From Glossina fuscipes (lineage: Eukaryota; Arthropoda; Insecta; Diptera; Glossinidae), in assembly GCF_014805625.2 (NCBI RefSeq), contig NW_023998630.1:642411-706410 (forward strand): 64,000 nt of DNA, in the 5' to 3' direction. This document shows, in pieces, positions 1 through 11,657 of the stretch. The notes under the pieces were generated by a model, which worked only from the letters and a program-made list of their open reading frames with translations, did not search any database and was not told where the DNA came from. The position numbers and the translations under genes were made by a program. Numbering within the stretch: the stretch's first letter is position 1; the number at the start of each line of letters is the position of its first letter.

Positions 1-1574
1 TAAGCACTTTAAAAATATACCTTTATATAGAAACAAGATACAACTTTTGTCTTCTATAATAGAAATAAGAATTGTGTTAGACAATGTGGTGTAGGGTATA
101 TAATGGTCGGCCCTGCTTGTTCTTGTTCTTACTTGTTTTCAATACTTCATGATGAAAATTGATTTCTAGTATTAAATTGGCAAATAAGTCAATTTTACCG
201 AATGCGGACTACGTAGGTCTATTTTTTTGGATATCAGCGCAATATAAGGATTCTTACGAATTGCAAATTTTTGTATGCCAAAAATGCCTATTTGCTAATG
301 TTTTATGATCAAAATTTGTACATAATAATAATTTGATATTAAAATTAAATGGGCCATATTTGAACCACTTGGCCCTATTTCTTGAAACGGTCCATATAAA
401 ATTTCTCATGAATACTAAGCTCTTCAGAAAAAGATTTAACTCTTGACACTTTTCGATTCAAATTGGTCCATAGTAGCAACTTAACCAAAAAAAAAAATTA
501 ATGTTAGATTTAACATTCACATATGTCTATTTGTCAGGCCGTAACATACATAGGAATTATCATGAAAAGCAAATGGCGAGAAAGTCTATTTTCTACATTT
601 TTATGACGGAAACTGGAAAATAACAAAACTTTTGCGAACTAAATTAAGTATCCTAAATTTCAATCATGTCATGTGATGTTTACGACATCCTCCAATTAGC
701 GAGTTCTCATGAAAAGTATACCTTTGTATAGGTACAATGTGTAATTTTTGTTGAGTTATTGCCAAAACGCGTAAATAACTTTATTAGGTGAGATGGTGTA
801 GGATATCTAATGTTCTCACTTGTTGTATATGTATTTGCTGAAAAAAGTGGATATATAAATTGCGTGCAAAAAGGATTAAAGATTTTCTCTTTTTAAATTG
901 AATAACCACTTGGCATGAGAATTTCACCAACTTTTTGTCAGAATCAAATTTGCATTACTCTATGAAATAAAAAATTCTGAAATTAAATAATTATATTAAA
1001 CTTGTAATCTATGCCGTATTCAAGCTAATGAATACTGAAAAGTACTTCAGTTTGTTAGATATTAACAAGTCCATCTGACCTTCTCGTAAGAAATTTGCAA
1101 GCAAAATTAAGAAAACTGTACGAAATTATTATATTAATTACCATAAGAATGTTGAGATAACACTTTTGTAAAACTATTATTCTAACATATTGAACGAATG
1201 TTATCTCGAAAAACAAGATAAAATTATTTCATTTAATAATGAATCAATTGTTTAACTTGTTTGTTGTGGCTGTGATATGGTAAAATGCAACGTTTGAAAA
1301 GCGAAAGAGTTAGGAAAGAAAGCTAGTAAAAACATGCCGCACGTGCAAGACTTATCATTAAATGTTTAGCAATATCTCGCCAAAGAAAATTCATTTATTT
1401 TCGCAAAAATCGTGTGTGAAAAGTTATTTCTCCTAGGAGCCCTTACATACAATATACTCTAAAATGTAAACTGACTTGAATCAAACTTGACTAAATTCAC
1501 TGACTTGGATGTAGCTTGAAGTTTGGCATAACTAACTTGGTTCTTCCACCCTCAAAAAACTAAATGTTTCTTTA
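1..1574. other. Non-coding, contains a diverged direct repeat pair
   Basis: No gene is visible. Positions about 8-140 and 715-830 resemble each other: both have a 'tatacctt..tatag' start, then 'acttttgt/attttttgt', then a GTGTAGG(G/A)TAT.TAATG.TC segment ending near ACTTGTT. A related stretch with 'gatgaaaatt' and 'acgtaggtctat' (about 150-225) recurs at 18,450-18,530. This suggests an old dispersed repeat, family unknown. Confidence 0.35.
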
Positions 1575-4260
1575 GCAACTTTCATTTACCAAAATGTTAG
1601 GGACTTAAACTCAAAAATTCGCTCTACTTTCCTAAGTTCAGTGAGCTCGGACTTTCTCTTCTTCTGTTTCACTGAAACATGGTTAAAGCCTGGGGTACAT
1701 TCATCGGAAGGTTTTGACAATTTTTTCCAGGTTTTCAGACGGGGACCGATTGGATCGCACTGGTGATGGTGTCTAAATTGCCATATCTGCTACAGTTCAT
1801 TTCGTACTCCCCCCGACGTTGAATTTATTGCCAGTAAACAGGCATATGTAAACTGCACGTATATTCTTCCAAATGCGAATATCTCTATTTATAATAAACA
1901 AGCTGCCCTCATTTGTGACGCGGCCGAAAAATCTATACCTTGCCTCGGCGTAAATCCTTTTGTGTTGGAGCGTTCACAAAGTATTCGGCATACTGAGCCC
2001 CATGACAAAAAAAAATTTAAAATGGAAACAAGAGAAAAGAAGAAGGGTCGAATCAAACCATTAAGGAAATCACACGGTGTGACTGGGCCCACAGATTAAG
2101 TCAGTCGGTGAGGTCTGTTATCTATGCTGTTTGCTGTCCGTTGATTCCTTAAATCGTCAGTGTACATTCCCTGTCCCTTATGTTCACTCGCGCGCACACC
2201 TACCCAACCATAACCCGCTTCAGCGGTAGAGTATACCGCTTAGCCAAGAATTTTTTTTCTTTGTTTGACGAAGCATTTTTAATTTTAATTTTTATCCTTT
2301 TTGTCGTCTTAAATAGTTACATTATTTATTTACTAAAAAGTTCTTTTCTTTTGTTTTTAAAAAGTTACAGTGGATATCCAAAGCCAAGTTCTTAAATTTA
2401 GCTTACCATTTATATATTTATGACAAGAATGAACTCGATTTTATTCTGTGCTGTTTCTAAATTTGAATTAACGATAGGTGCCCACGGATCTTGTTTCCTG
2501 TTTACAGCAAAGGGTTGTTGTTTTCGTTGATTTATGGACGGTCCGGAAGGTTGTTGTTGTTGAAGGCGGTTTGATTTTGGCGGAATAATACTATCACTGA
2601 ATGGATTGTAGGCTGATATGTTTCCAGCTGGTTGCAGTGCAGCAGGTTTAATCAGACTGTCTAATTTCACTAAAACTGAATTCTTACCCAAAAATGCCTG
2701 AGGATTTTTTTCTGGGGTTTCCTTGTATTAATTAAAATTTCTTTCAATCAATTCAGTTTATTTCGTATTATGATACAATATATATTTCTGATACAGTATA
2801 TTTGTTATATTTTACAAATTTTCTCAGTGTTACTTTTTTTCTGTTTCTTTAATACCATTTCCTTTTTTTTTTTCTCTTTGTTCTTATTAGACAGATTATC
2901 ACTTTACCAATAGAGTAGTTGTAATTGTAATGTGAAAATCTGGGCAATTTTAGCCGTACATAATTAAATTTCTAATTCGAAAGCTTTTTATTAGCAACTT
3001 CTTGAGTTTTTATAAATAATCTTCACAATTTCTTCATTTTATTTACTTAATTTCTATTCTAAACACAATTCTTTACCTGTGTATTTTCTTTGTTCTTTTT
3101 TTAATGGCGTTTACTTTGTCAAGTTACTGTATTTTTATCATATATATATATATTTTTTTTATAAATCCGTTTCTATTTCTTTTTATTATAAAACATTTTT
3201 CTGCTTAAACTTTTAATAATATTTTATTAATATTTCACAACCATTTGTTTTATAAAAAGTCATCTTTCCCTAATAATTTTCTACATTGTTCACTTGTCGC
3301 TAAAACAAATCTTTTTCTTCTTATTTAACTAAACATTCCGCTCCAGATGCTCTTCTTTTCAAACCAAAAACATTTCTCTCCCTCAACAATCGCTTTGCTT
3401 TCTTACCCTCCGCCAAACACACTTCGTTTTCAACAAAAAAACCTCTTTTTCTCTTTGCATAGCGGCAAGCCGTTATTCTTGCAAAATGTGCTTTCGCATA
3501 ACGGCAGGCCATTATTACGATATTACTTACTCTATTGTGATGGAGTAGTGGTCGAAGCAGACCGACAGCACCCCTACGCTACCTTTGTACGTTACAACCT
3601 ACTTATGTAATTATAGCGTTGAGAGACTCCAATTTGCCACAAGTCACTTCATGTCATTGTGATAATTCTGGTTGAACGGTCCCTACTCCAACATCTGATA
3701 GAGCTATTGCGTTTTTCAATGAATTATTTGATCGTAACTTACTTCATTACAACCGTACTTCTAATTGCAATGACAGACTGCTACATGTTTGCTTTACCAA
3801 TTTCCGGAAGATAGTTGTAGATCCCAGTTCGCCGTTTAGTTTACTTGAGGATCCGTATCATCCAACAATTTGCATTTCCTTTCATTACACAGATGATGGT
3901 CCGTGAAACCATTCTAATATGTCAAATGCAACTTCCGCAAATAAACAAAACCAATATGTTACTGCTTAAATCTCTTCTTTCACATCTTATAGTCGATATT
4001 TCTCCTGGAAATATTGCAACCTTACCGTCATCGTTCTATAATGTATTAAACCTAGCTATTTCTCCATCCGTTCCGATGAAGCAACCTCTCCCTCGAAGCA
4101 AGTGCCCGTCTTGGCTTAAGAAGAGAATTAATTGAGTACACATGATAGAATGCAATCAGGACCCGGCGCACAACCATATTTTAGACACCTTAATCCATGT
4201 AAAACGTAATTTTCTGAAATGACCAAGTTGGTAATCGAAACCCAGTTAGTTATCAGATGG
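1575..4260 (+). mobile_element. CR1/Jockey-lineage non-LTR fragment: endonuclease domain, split by a solo LTR
   Basis: Plus-strand remnant of the apurinic-type endonuclease of a non-LTR retrotransposon. Readable motifs are FTETWLKPG (about 1,665-1,695), a degraded R.DR.G.GV segment (about 1,745-1,775), and, beyond the LTR, SNLPQVT (about 3,630) and EDPYHPTICI (about 3,850). The linker towards the reverse transcriptase follows: PSVPMKQPLPRSK (about 4,060-4,100). The reading frame shifts several times and contains stops. The endonuclease frame breaks at 1,940 and resumes after 3,600, where the solo LTR sits. No reverse transcriptase follows, so this is a truncated dead copy. The same family occurs at 4,265-5,100 (inverted), 30,570-32,650 and 62,470-64,000. 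Confidence 0.75.
1941..3596 (-). mobile_element. Solo LTR of a Ty3/gypsy-type element
   Basis: A 1,656-bp LTR on the minus strand, starting TGTAACG (3,596) and ending CCGAGGCA (1,941). It is flanked by a 4-bp target duplication ACCT (1,937-1,940 and 3,597-3,600) and interrupts a non-LTR endonuclease frame that resumes on the far side. It aligns with the LTR at 13,550-14,990: shared blocks include the segment at 2,900-2,990 against 13,880-13,990 and the poly-A/T block near 2,280 against 14,700. Two stretches inside are openly translatable, 3,321-3,512 (minus) and 2,410-2,691 (minus, Q/P-rich). The second keeps residues recognisable in the other LTR (Q-P-L/F-A-V-N...QDPW), which may hint at former coding or a domesticated tail. 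No internal region remains, as expected from LTR-LTR recombination. Confidence 0.8.
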
Positions 4261-4264
4261 GGAT

Positions 4265-5100
4265 AGTCATAAGCAGACCCACTTTTGAAAAATTTTTCGA
4301 AAGTTTATTTTTTCTATTTTCCTAGTATTTAATTCCTTTGTTAAACCATCACTGTTAACTGCTTCGAAGGTGGAGTTGTCTAATCGGAATGGATGCAGAA
4401 ATAACTAGGTTTAATACATTGCAGAACGATGACAGCAAGTTTTCAATATTCCCAGCAAAAAAGTCGAGCATATTGTGTGAAAGTTAAATATTAGTTTCAT
4501 TAAAATCATAATGTTTCTTTGAGGAAGTTGGGTTTGACACATTGGAATGGTTCAACACGTCATGACGTCTGTAATGAAAGAAAATGCAAATTGCTGGATG
4601 ATACGGATCCTGAGGTAAATTTAAAGGTAGCTTACGGCCATGTTCGGGAAATTAGCAAAGCAAAGATCCGGTAGTCTGCCATTACAATTAAAAGTATGGT
4701 TGTACTGAAGCAGACTACCATCAAATGATTCGTTAAGCAACACAATAACACTATCAGATGTTGAAGTGGGGACCATACAGCCGGAATTATCACTGTAACA
4801 CTAAGTGACTTGTGGCAAATTAAAGGCCCCCAAGGCTGTGACTGCAGGTTTCGATTTTTCAGCCACGTCACAAATAAAGGCAGCATATTTCTATAAATAG
4901 AGATATTCGCATAAGAAGGAAATAGAAGCAATTTACATATAACTGCTTACTGGCGATTTTCGTCCGAATGGCTGTAAATTTAATGTCGGGAGGAATAGTA
5001 AATTCAAATAAATAGCACTGTACTGCAGCAGATATGGCAATTAAAACACCACCGCCACTGTGATCTAATCGATTTTTTCTGAAAAACTGGAAAGAAATAT
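4265..5100 (-). mobile_element. Inverted second copy of the non-LTR endonuclease fragment
   Basis: Reading the minus strand from about 5,100 down gives the same endonuclease region as the plus copy: RLDHSGGGVLIAISAAV (about 5,080-5,030), then the NLPQVT-equivalent region near 4,815, DPYHPAICIFFHYR near 4,610-4,570, and NVLNLVISASIPIR near 4,400. It meets the plus copy tail-to-tail near 4,260, so roughly 640-bp arms (3,610-4,250 and 4,270-4,900) form an imperfect inverted repeat. Frames are broken by several stops. The 5' end is truncated inside the endonuclease. Confidence 0.7.
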
Positions 5101-5197
5101 GAAAATAGTGTTATATGAAACTCAATTTAATTCAACTCAAGAAATGCAGGAATGTGAAGACAAGAATAGAATTAAAACAAATCAAGTTATATAGAAA

Positions 5198-5380
5198 CCG
5201 AATTTCAGAAAAAATTAATAAATTAAAAGAGAGTATAAAACTTTGCTTTAAAACTCTAGTCTTAGAATTTATTCTCTGGCTAACCGAATTTCAGAAAAAA
5301 TCAATAAATTAAAAGAGAGTATAAAGCCGACAGCCTTAGATGCTTTAAAACTCTAGTCTTAGAATTTATTCTCTGGCTAA
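5198..5380. repeat. Two-unit tandem duplication
   Basis: Unit 1 (5,198-5,283) and unit 2 (5,284-5,380) both begin CCGAATTTCAG and end ATTCTCTGGCTAA. They are almost identical except for a roughly 16-bp extra segment in unit 2 (around 5,324-5,340). The near-identity points to a recent event, possibly replication slippage. Confidence 0.85.
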
Positions 5381-8300
5381 ATTAATAATAATAATAGTAA
5401 AAATAAAATAGAGTAACGCCTTTTTGTTTACGGAAATTCTCTGATAATTCGAACTGGAAGTCACGCGTAAAATTTGCCACAATAAATAGGCGCAGTCATA
5501 GATAAATTTTTTAAAAGATTTGAATTCTTAGAATGCGCTTCTAGGAAAAACGTAAACTAAAAGGAGAAGCATTATAGGGGAACTGTTTCAATTTCCGCGT
5601 CAGATCATACTTAACTATAATAATAGTAACAATTTTTGTAAACATAACGCGAGCACTTTATTTAGAATTAAAGTCTCAAAATTATAAAATATATTTTTGA
5701 AAAAGATATGGATCGGAGTGAAGATAATGTGCATCTAAAACGTTGCATATCTTGATCTTTTCCTAATAATTTTTTTGCGGAAATATTGATGAAATGTTAT
5801 ATTTGATATATTAGATATCAGTCAACTTTCAGAACAAACAAAAAGCCATTAATTTGGTCAAGGTTCTAGTCAAATATACGAAACACTTGACGAGGAAAAA
5901 TTAAGCCCATCATGAAGGAGATTTGTTTATATTCATCAATTGCCGGACGCACGAAAATCAAACTGATCATGAAACAAATGAAAAAATCTTTAAGTGTCTT
6001 AGATTCGGTTAAATTAAAAGCGATTATTTGAATACAGCGGAGCGACATTTATATTTATATACATGTATATAAATCTCGAAACAGAAAGAATTCGATCTAT
6101 CGATTCGCTGGACACAAGTGCTCAATGAAATCATTAAAAACTGCGATCAAACAGCGGAGACTATACTGTGATAACTAATCTACATCATAAAAAGTGTGTT
6201 TATAAATACATACACATCCGTTATGTTATCTGTCCGTTTGGGACGAATATGAAAAGAACTCTCAAGTAACTAAGAGTTTCGTGTAGCTATTCGCGGTCAA
6301 CAAGCGGGAAAATAGGAAAAAAGCAACATTAGTTTCTAAAAATTGAAAAACATATTCTTAATTGCGGATGCATAAACAGACAAACAATTTATCCATGTGT
6401 TGTGCTTAGGAAATATATGTATCAGGAATTTTGGAATTTTCTAATTATGAAGAGAGACCGTATTGATGCCGCTCGAGATCAGTTACATGATGCTATTTAG
6501 CAATCCTCATTTCAAAAGATGGTCTGTAAACATCACCGCAGGGTATAAATAACAAGTGTAAAGTAGTATGCTTTTAGCTCAGATATTTCAAATCAAATTT
6601 TTCTTTAGCAAAAGACCGGTTAGATTCATTATAGAAGTCGCACTGGTCAAAAATAGCTAGGGAATGTGGATACCGTACACAAACAATTTTGTACGTCAAA
6701 AGTGGAAGGAAAAATGTAGCAAACTTTCATGCTTTGGCGACGGTTGTAGGAATGATCATAAACAAAAAAAAAAAATATAAAAAATATGTCTTCCATTTTC
6801 AAAATGTGTGAATTTGCTTATGATTTGCTATTAGTTCAAAACTATTTCTGCGCTGGGATTATCGACGGGTTTCGAAATTAAAAGTTAAACAAATGAATGA
6901 ACGACTTCCGCTAACGATATTCGCTTAAAATCAATCATGCAGTTTAGTGCAGAAATTGGTCAGAGAGATAGCAAAGACTATCGAAACGAAATAGGAAACA
7001 TATAACATACTTAACGGAAAAAATCATTGTGAATTTTATAAAAAAAACTCTTCTCGTTTGTTTTTTGTTTGTTGACTTCATAGAATTTTTTAAAAAACTT
7101 TTAGATTACGTAGGAAAAGACCGTTACCCGAAGAAAGAGAAGAGCACCGAAAAGACAATCTGTGTGAAAAGAACTCCTACTGGAAAGATACAATTTAATG
7201 GCTTGTGCCTGATTTCCAACTTCCCCCATATACTGGTAGATGCCTTCGGAAAGCGCTTGTGTTCATTTGAAAATGAATGAAAGCATTTGAAAGTATGTCA
7301 TTGTAATTGCACAGAGCCAACCGTTGAGGAGATACGGGTATAGGAGTTATTCGAAAGTCTTCTGACATGAAGTTTTTTATTACAATTTTTTTTTACAATT
7401 ATACAATTTCTCTCAGTTGTTTACATCATTCCACGCAATTTATAAAGTGCGAACCATGTGATGCCGCCTTCAACAGTTGCAGCAAACGAAGCGTCACATC
7501 TTCGAGGAAACAGAATCGGGAAGAATATTTGAAAACGGGATCTCAGTGTTCCGCTCCTGGAGAGGATAGGGAGTTAATGCCAAAAAATAATAAAAAATTT
7601 TAAAACTCTGAACACGTACTTCTCGAAACAAGACACTTCAAAACGGCCTACAACTAAACGCGTGCAATTTTTATTCTTTTCGTTCGAGTTTGTCACAATG
7701 TCTTCCAAGTGACGTATTATTAAGGGAGTACAAAATAAACATTCTTCTTCATGTTAGCTTCAACATTAGACTAATTTTTTGCCACCTTTTGGTATTTCTT
7801 AAAAACAATTTTTTTGTTTAAAATCTAAAAATATATTCACAATAGCTTCCTTTAATATTATTATTTTGATACTTTTTCTTTTACCCAAACAAGACTGTCC
7901 GAAGGAACTTTTTTTAGTTGTTTCTCTTTTAGGTTTAGTCCTTCCATATAAAAAAAGTTAATAAATTTCTTTGCTTGCTTTAAAAACGTCGCCCTAACGT
8001 GTGTGGTTATGATTGCTGGATATTTATTCGCCTTCCGGTTATAACGATGATAAAGCTCCTCATTCATAGAAATTATCTATTTAATATGCTTGTCGCAAAT
8101 ACGCCAAAACCCCTACTTTTTAAGAAAAATTTCCATAATATCATATTAGTTGCAATGCTTTAATTTTGATATGAATAGAAGACCGACAAAAGTAAGGAAA
8201 CTTGCAAATGCGTCAATAAATCCAAGGACGAAAAACATCAAATCTGTATGCGAACGTTAGCAACAACATACATCAGCTCTAGAAATCCAGAGGACGCCAG

Positions 8301-11088
8301 TGAATAACCAAAACAAACAGGCAGCAACTGTAGACAAAAAGCAAAAAAGAGTTATTTAAAACTAAAATCACAAAATCAACTTTGACAACATTTAGTACTC
8401 ATACCAAATTCCTTGGTCATCATCATAGTTACTGTGGTCATCATCGTCAACATCTCACACAAAGCCAAGCTAAACATGTTATGTGTTGCTAACTGAAAGG
8501 TAACAACATACTAAATATTGTACCGAGCATAACGTCACATACATACCAGCAGAACGTACAGCAGTTGTTAATAGTTTCATGTCTGTGTAGAAGCAGAGTT
8601 TAAGCTTTAAAACACTCTTTTTACTATTCCTTATCTGTACGCGTACCTTTACTACATAGAAGAAACAAACACAACAATATAATTAGTATTCTGTTGACAC
8701 TTTAATCGTGATTACGCCGGAAAACGTACGCGTCAACATGCTGACAGCCAATTTTAGAAAATTTTACATTACAGACCAGACTACAAATGCCCCGCCATAA
8801 TAGGAAAGCTTGCTGCCGTTGGTTAGTATATCAATGTGTGCGTAGCATAGAGAGGATTTCTTTTTTCCTGAACAAAAAAAGGAAATCCGGCTTTTGTGCA
8901 GGAGTGCGTGTGTAACAAAAATAGATTCTAACGTTTGCTACTATACAGACGCTTACCATCCATAACAGCATACAATGCAAGCCGCCTCCTTACGATTATA
9001 TAATGATTTACAACAATGGCGGCAGCAATAACAACAACATTACTAGCCAATGTATAAATTTGTAGACGATGTTGTCGTTTATGTGGCCGGTCCGTAGTAG
9101 ACCGTTTCAATTTGTACATTACAGAGGTTTCTGTTCTACCCTTTCTATTATATATACAAACACACAAAAATATTTAGTAAAAAGTTATAAAGACACGTCT
9201 ACATTGTGCAGGTTGGCACGCAGAAAAGTTTTTATAACAGAAAAATTGAAAAATTATGACGCATTGAAAATTCGAATTTACTTATTGATTATCTTTGAAG
9301 AGGATAGTACTCAATGGACAGAGTGAAATTTAAGTTTTTAATTCACCAAGCTTCAGGTAAAAAAAGATTTCCGAGATTTTTTATATCATGACTTGCTAAT
9401 ACAATACATATACACGAGTACACTACAAGAAGATCTACAAATGCTTTCGATCGGAAGAAGTTCGGTAAAACATACAAATCACATAAGCATTATAGCCGAG
9501 ATACTGAAACCAAGCCATAGCTGTCCACGTATTTAACTTACAAAAGTTTAATGAAGAGGTCAAATGACGTTCAGGGTCTAAATTTACTGAGAAAGATAAG
9601 AGTTGATTTGATGGATCTGTGTAAATCATTTTTAAGATATAAGAAGTATTCATGAAGAAAAGGAAGCGCACATATTACCGTTGACCTTTAAAAGTAACAG
9701 TGGCACATGTTTAGCAAACAAAATGAACCTTTTATTTATCAATGTGGTGTTATATGATTCGAATAAAATACTTCTTCAATATTTCAAAAATGTAACCATA
9801 CGCTTAAGTTGGCTCTGTTTCAAGCAATATCAGCGTAAACATTGGCTTTGATTAGATAATTTAACTAAAGTATCGCTTTTTAAGAATGCAAAAGAGTAAT
9901 TATAAAAGATGAACATACTTTAGTTTGTCTGAAACAAACATTAAGCTAATTTGTTATAATAATGATAGTTAATAGTACACAGGCCTGGATTATATTTTAC
10001 GGAAAAACAGGCATTTGGGATAAATGCTAACGCCTAGTCTAATGCCTCACCAGTGGGATGCAAAATTGTAAAACTTTTTAACACGGGAAGTACCGACATT
10101 TTGCGTATACCTGGTTCCACAGTTTTGTGTGCACATGTATATTAGCAGATCAAGCCCTTTTTTAACTTCGCAGTTTTAACCGATCAAGAAATGTTTGTGT
10201 CAAGTTTCAACTTACTGTAGCGACTCATACGTACTCCGATGTAGGTATTCCGAAAACTAGACGACATAGAGAAAAAATAATTATGTGTGTTTAAATGTGC
10301 CTTCATATAAATAAAAGCGATCAAAATGTACTGGAACTTTTCAAGCTTCACACCCTTTTTTTTTAAGCTCAAAGCTTCAACAGTTATAAAGACCCATGTG
10401 TGAATTCTGTTATTAATAAATACAGAAATTCAGCGCAAAGTACATAAATTTGCATTAAATTTTTTCCAAGAATTTTTTCTTGTAATAAGAAATGCATATA
10501 TAACGGCAGTTAGAAAAACAAAACGCCCATAATTAATATTTTAATCAATGTATGTGTGAATATGATGAAAATTCGACCACAATGCGAAGGATGTACCGCC
10601 AAATGGAGAACAACTGACACACACTGGGAATAAAAACAAATAAATGTATATTATACATACTCCAACTAAATATACACACATATAAGAACTCCAATAATTG
10701 ATCCAATTTTAACTAACTTGTTAACATACATTCGTGCGCCAGAATATAGCGTCTTATCCACTCTCGCCGAAAACTTTAAAATTTGGAAATTCTTTCATAC
10801 GCTGATTGCTTTCAAATTGGACATTATAAAGATCTCCTTAACCAATCCAGTTTTTATACACAGTTTTTAGACACAATTTCCGTAGAAAATGTTCACTTGC
10901 CTTTTCGAAAGAGAATAAGTAGTTAGTTTTTGGTATGTTTTGAACTTTCTGAACTATTTATTTTATTTCCAATAATAACGTCTTTTCAAGCTTTCAAGAT
11001 TTTGCTAAAAATGAAATTGAAACGAAATGCCTGGTCTTATAGTGTGTAAGGCCGTTGGCTAACGGAGTAAAAAAAAACTTTTGAACAG
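5381..11088. other. AT-rich spacer without recognisable gene
   Basis: Open frames are short (under 90 codons) and show no recognised motif. A few simple-sequence runs occur, such as the TCATCATCGTCA tract near 8,420-8,450. I see no RNA gene and no clear transposon end here. Confidence 0.5.
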
Positions 11089-11657
11089 GATAACATTGAA
11101 TAACTTTAATGTCAGCGGTCTGCGAATAGGGCAACCCTTAACAAACGAACGAACTCATCTCTTCTTCGAAGAAGTGAAAAATTCAAAAAAGGAGGGTAAT
11201 TGGAAATCGAAAACTGTTAAAATGAAAAAAATATCGCTAAGTGCTCGTCTAGAGTATGTTCGCACATTCCATAAATCAGCAGCGAATTATATGCTTGAAT
11301 TTGAGCAATCGGAATCTGCAAGTAATGCCGCAGATTTTGTGTCGTCAGCCACAAGTGATTCGCTCTCCTCTGGGAACACAAGCGAAGCTTGCATTTGTGG
11401 ACGCGGGCAAAGGGAGCCACAATGGGTGGAATGCACCAAATGCCACAAATTCTTCAAAGGACGTGTATCAGCAATCTGCAAAGCGCATCCGAAGGTAACC
11501 CGAACCCTATAGGAGAATATATGAAGTTATTCAATATTAATACTATTTAAAGGTTATTTATTTAATGGATTTCAACTGCTGTCCTTCATGTGGAGGCTCC
11601 AAGAAAGACTTGAAAGCAAAAGTACGGCCAAAAAAATCGTCCCTACAAGACATTTAA
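11089..11657 (+). CDS. Candidate two-exon gene end with a PHD-finger-like zinc motif
   Basis: Exon 1 (11,089-11,494) follows a possible acceptor (TTTTGAACAG). A 58-nt intron (11,495-11,552, donor AAG|GTAACC, acceptor TTTAAAG|G) is phase 0 and joins exon 2 (11,553-11,657), which ends in TAA. The first part is Lys- and Ser-rich. Then come a Cys pair in ACICGRG, a second pair in WVECTKC, and after the intron a third pair in CCPSCGG, the spacing of a PHD finger (C4HC3). The two middle ligands are not present in the open frame: FFKGRV sits where FFHGRC would be expected. A shift of frame gives Cys there (CISNLQ, about 11,465), so this may be a slightly damaged gene copy or a diverged finger. Many PHD proteins read histone tails in the nucleus, but the parent gene is not recognised. 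The retained intron argues against a processed copy. Confidence 0.4.

Noticed and set aside
3845..4135. 96-codon plus-strand open frame
   Set aside because: It is a chance frame through the non-LTR endonuclease and linker remnant; only its end coincides with the true element frame.
5115..5312. 65-codon plus-strand frame
   Set aside because: It runs through the tandem duplication and has no coding features beyond Lys/Asn-rich AT bias.
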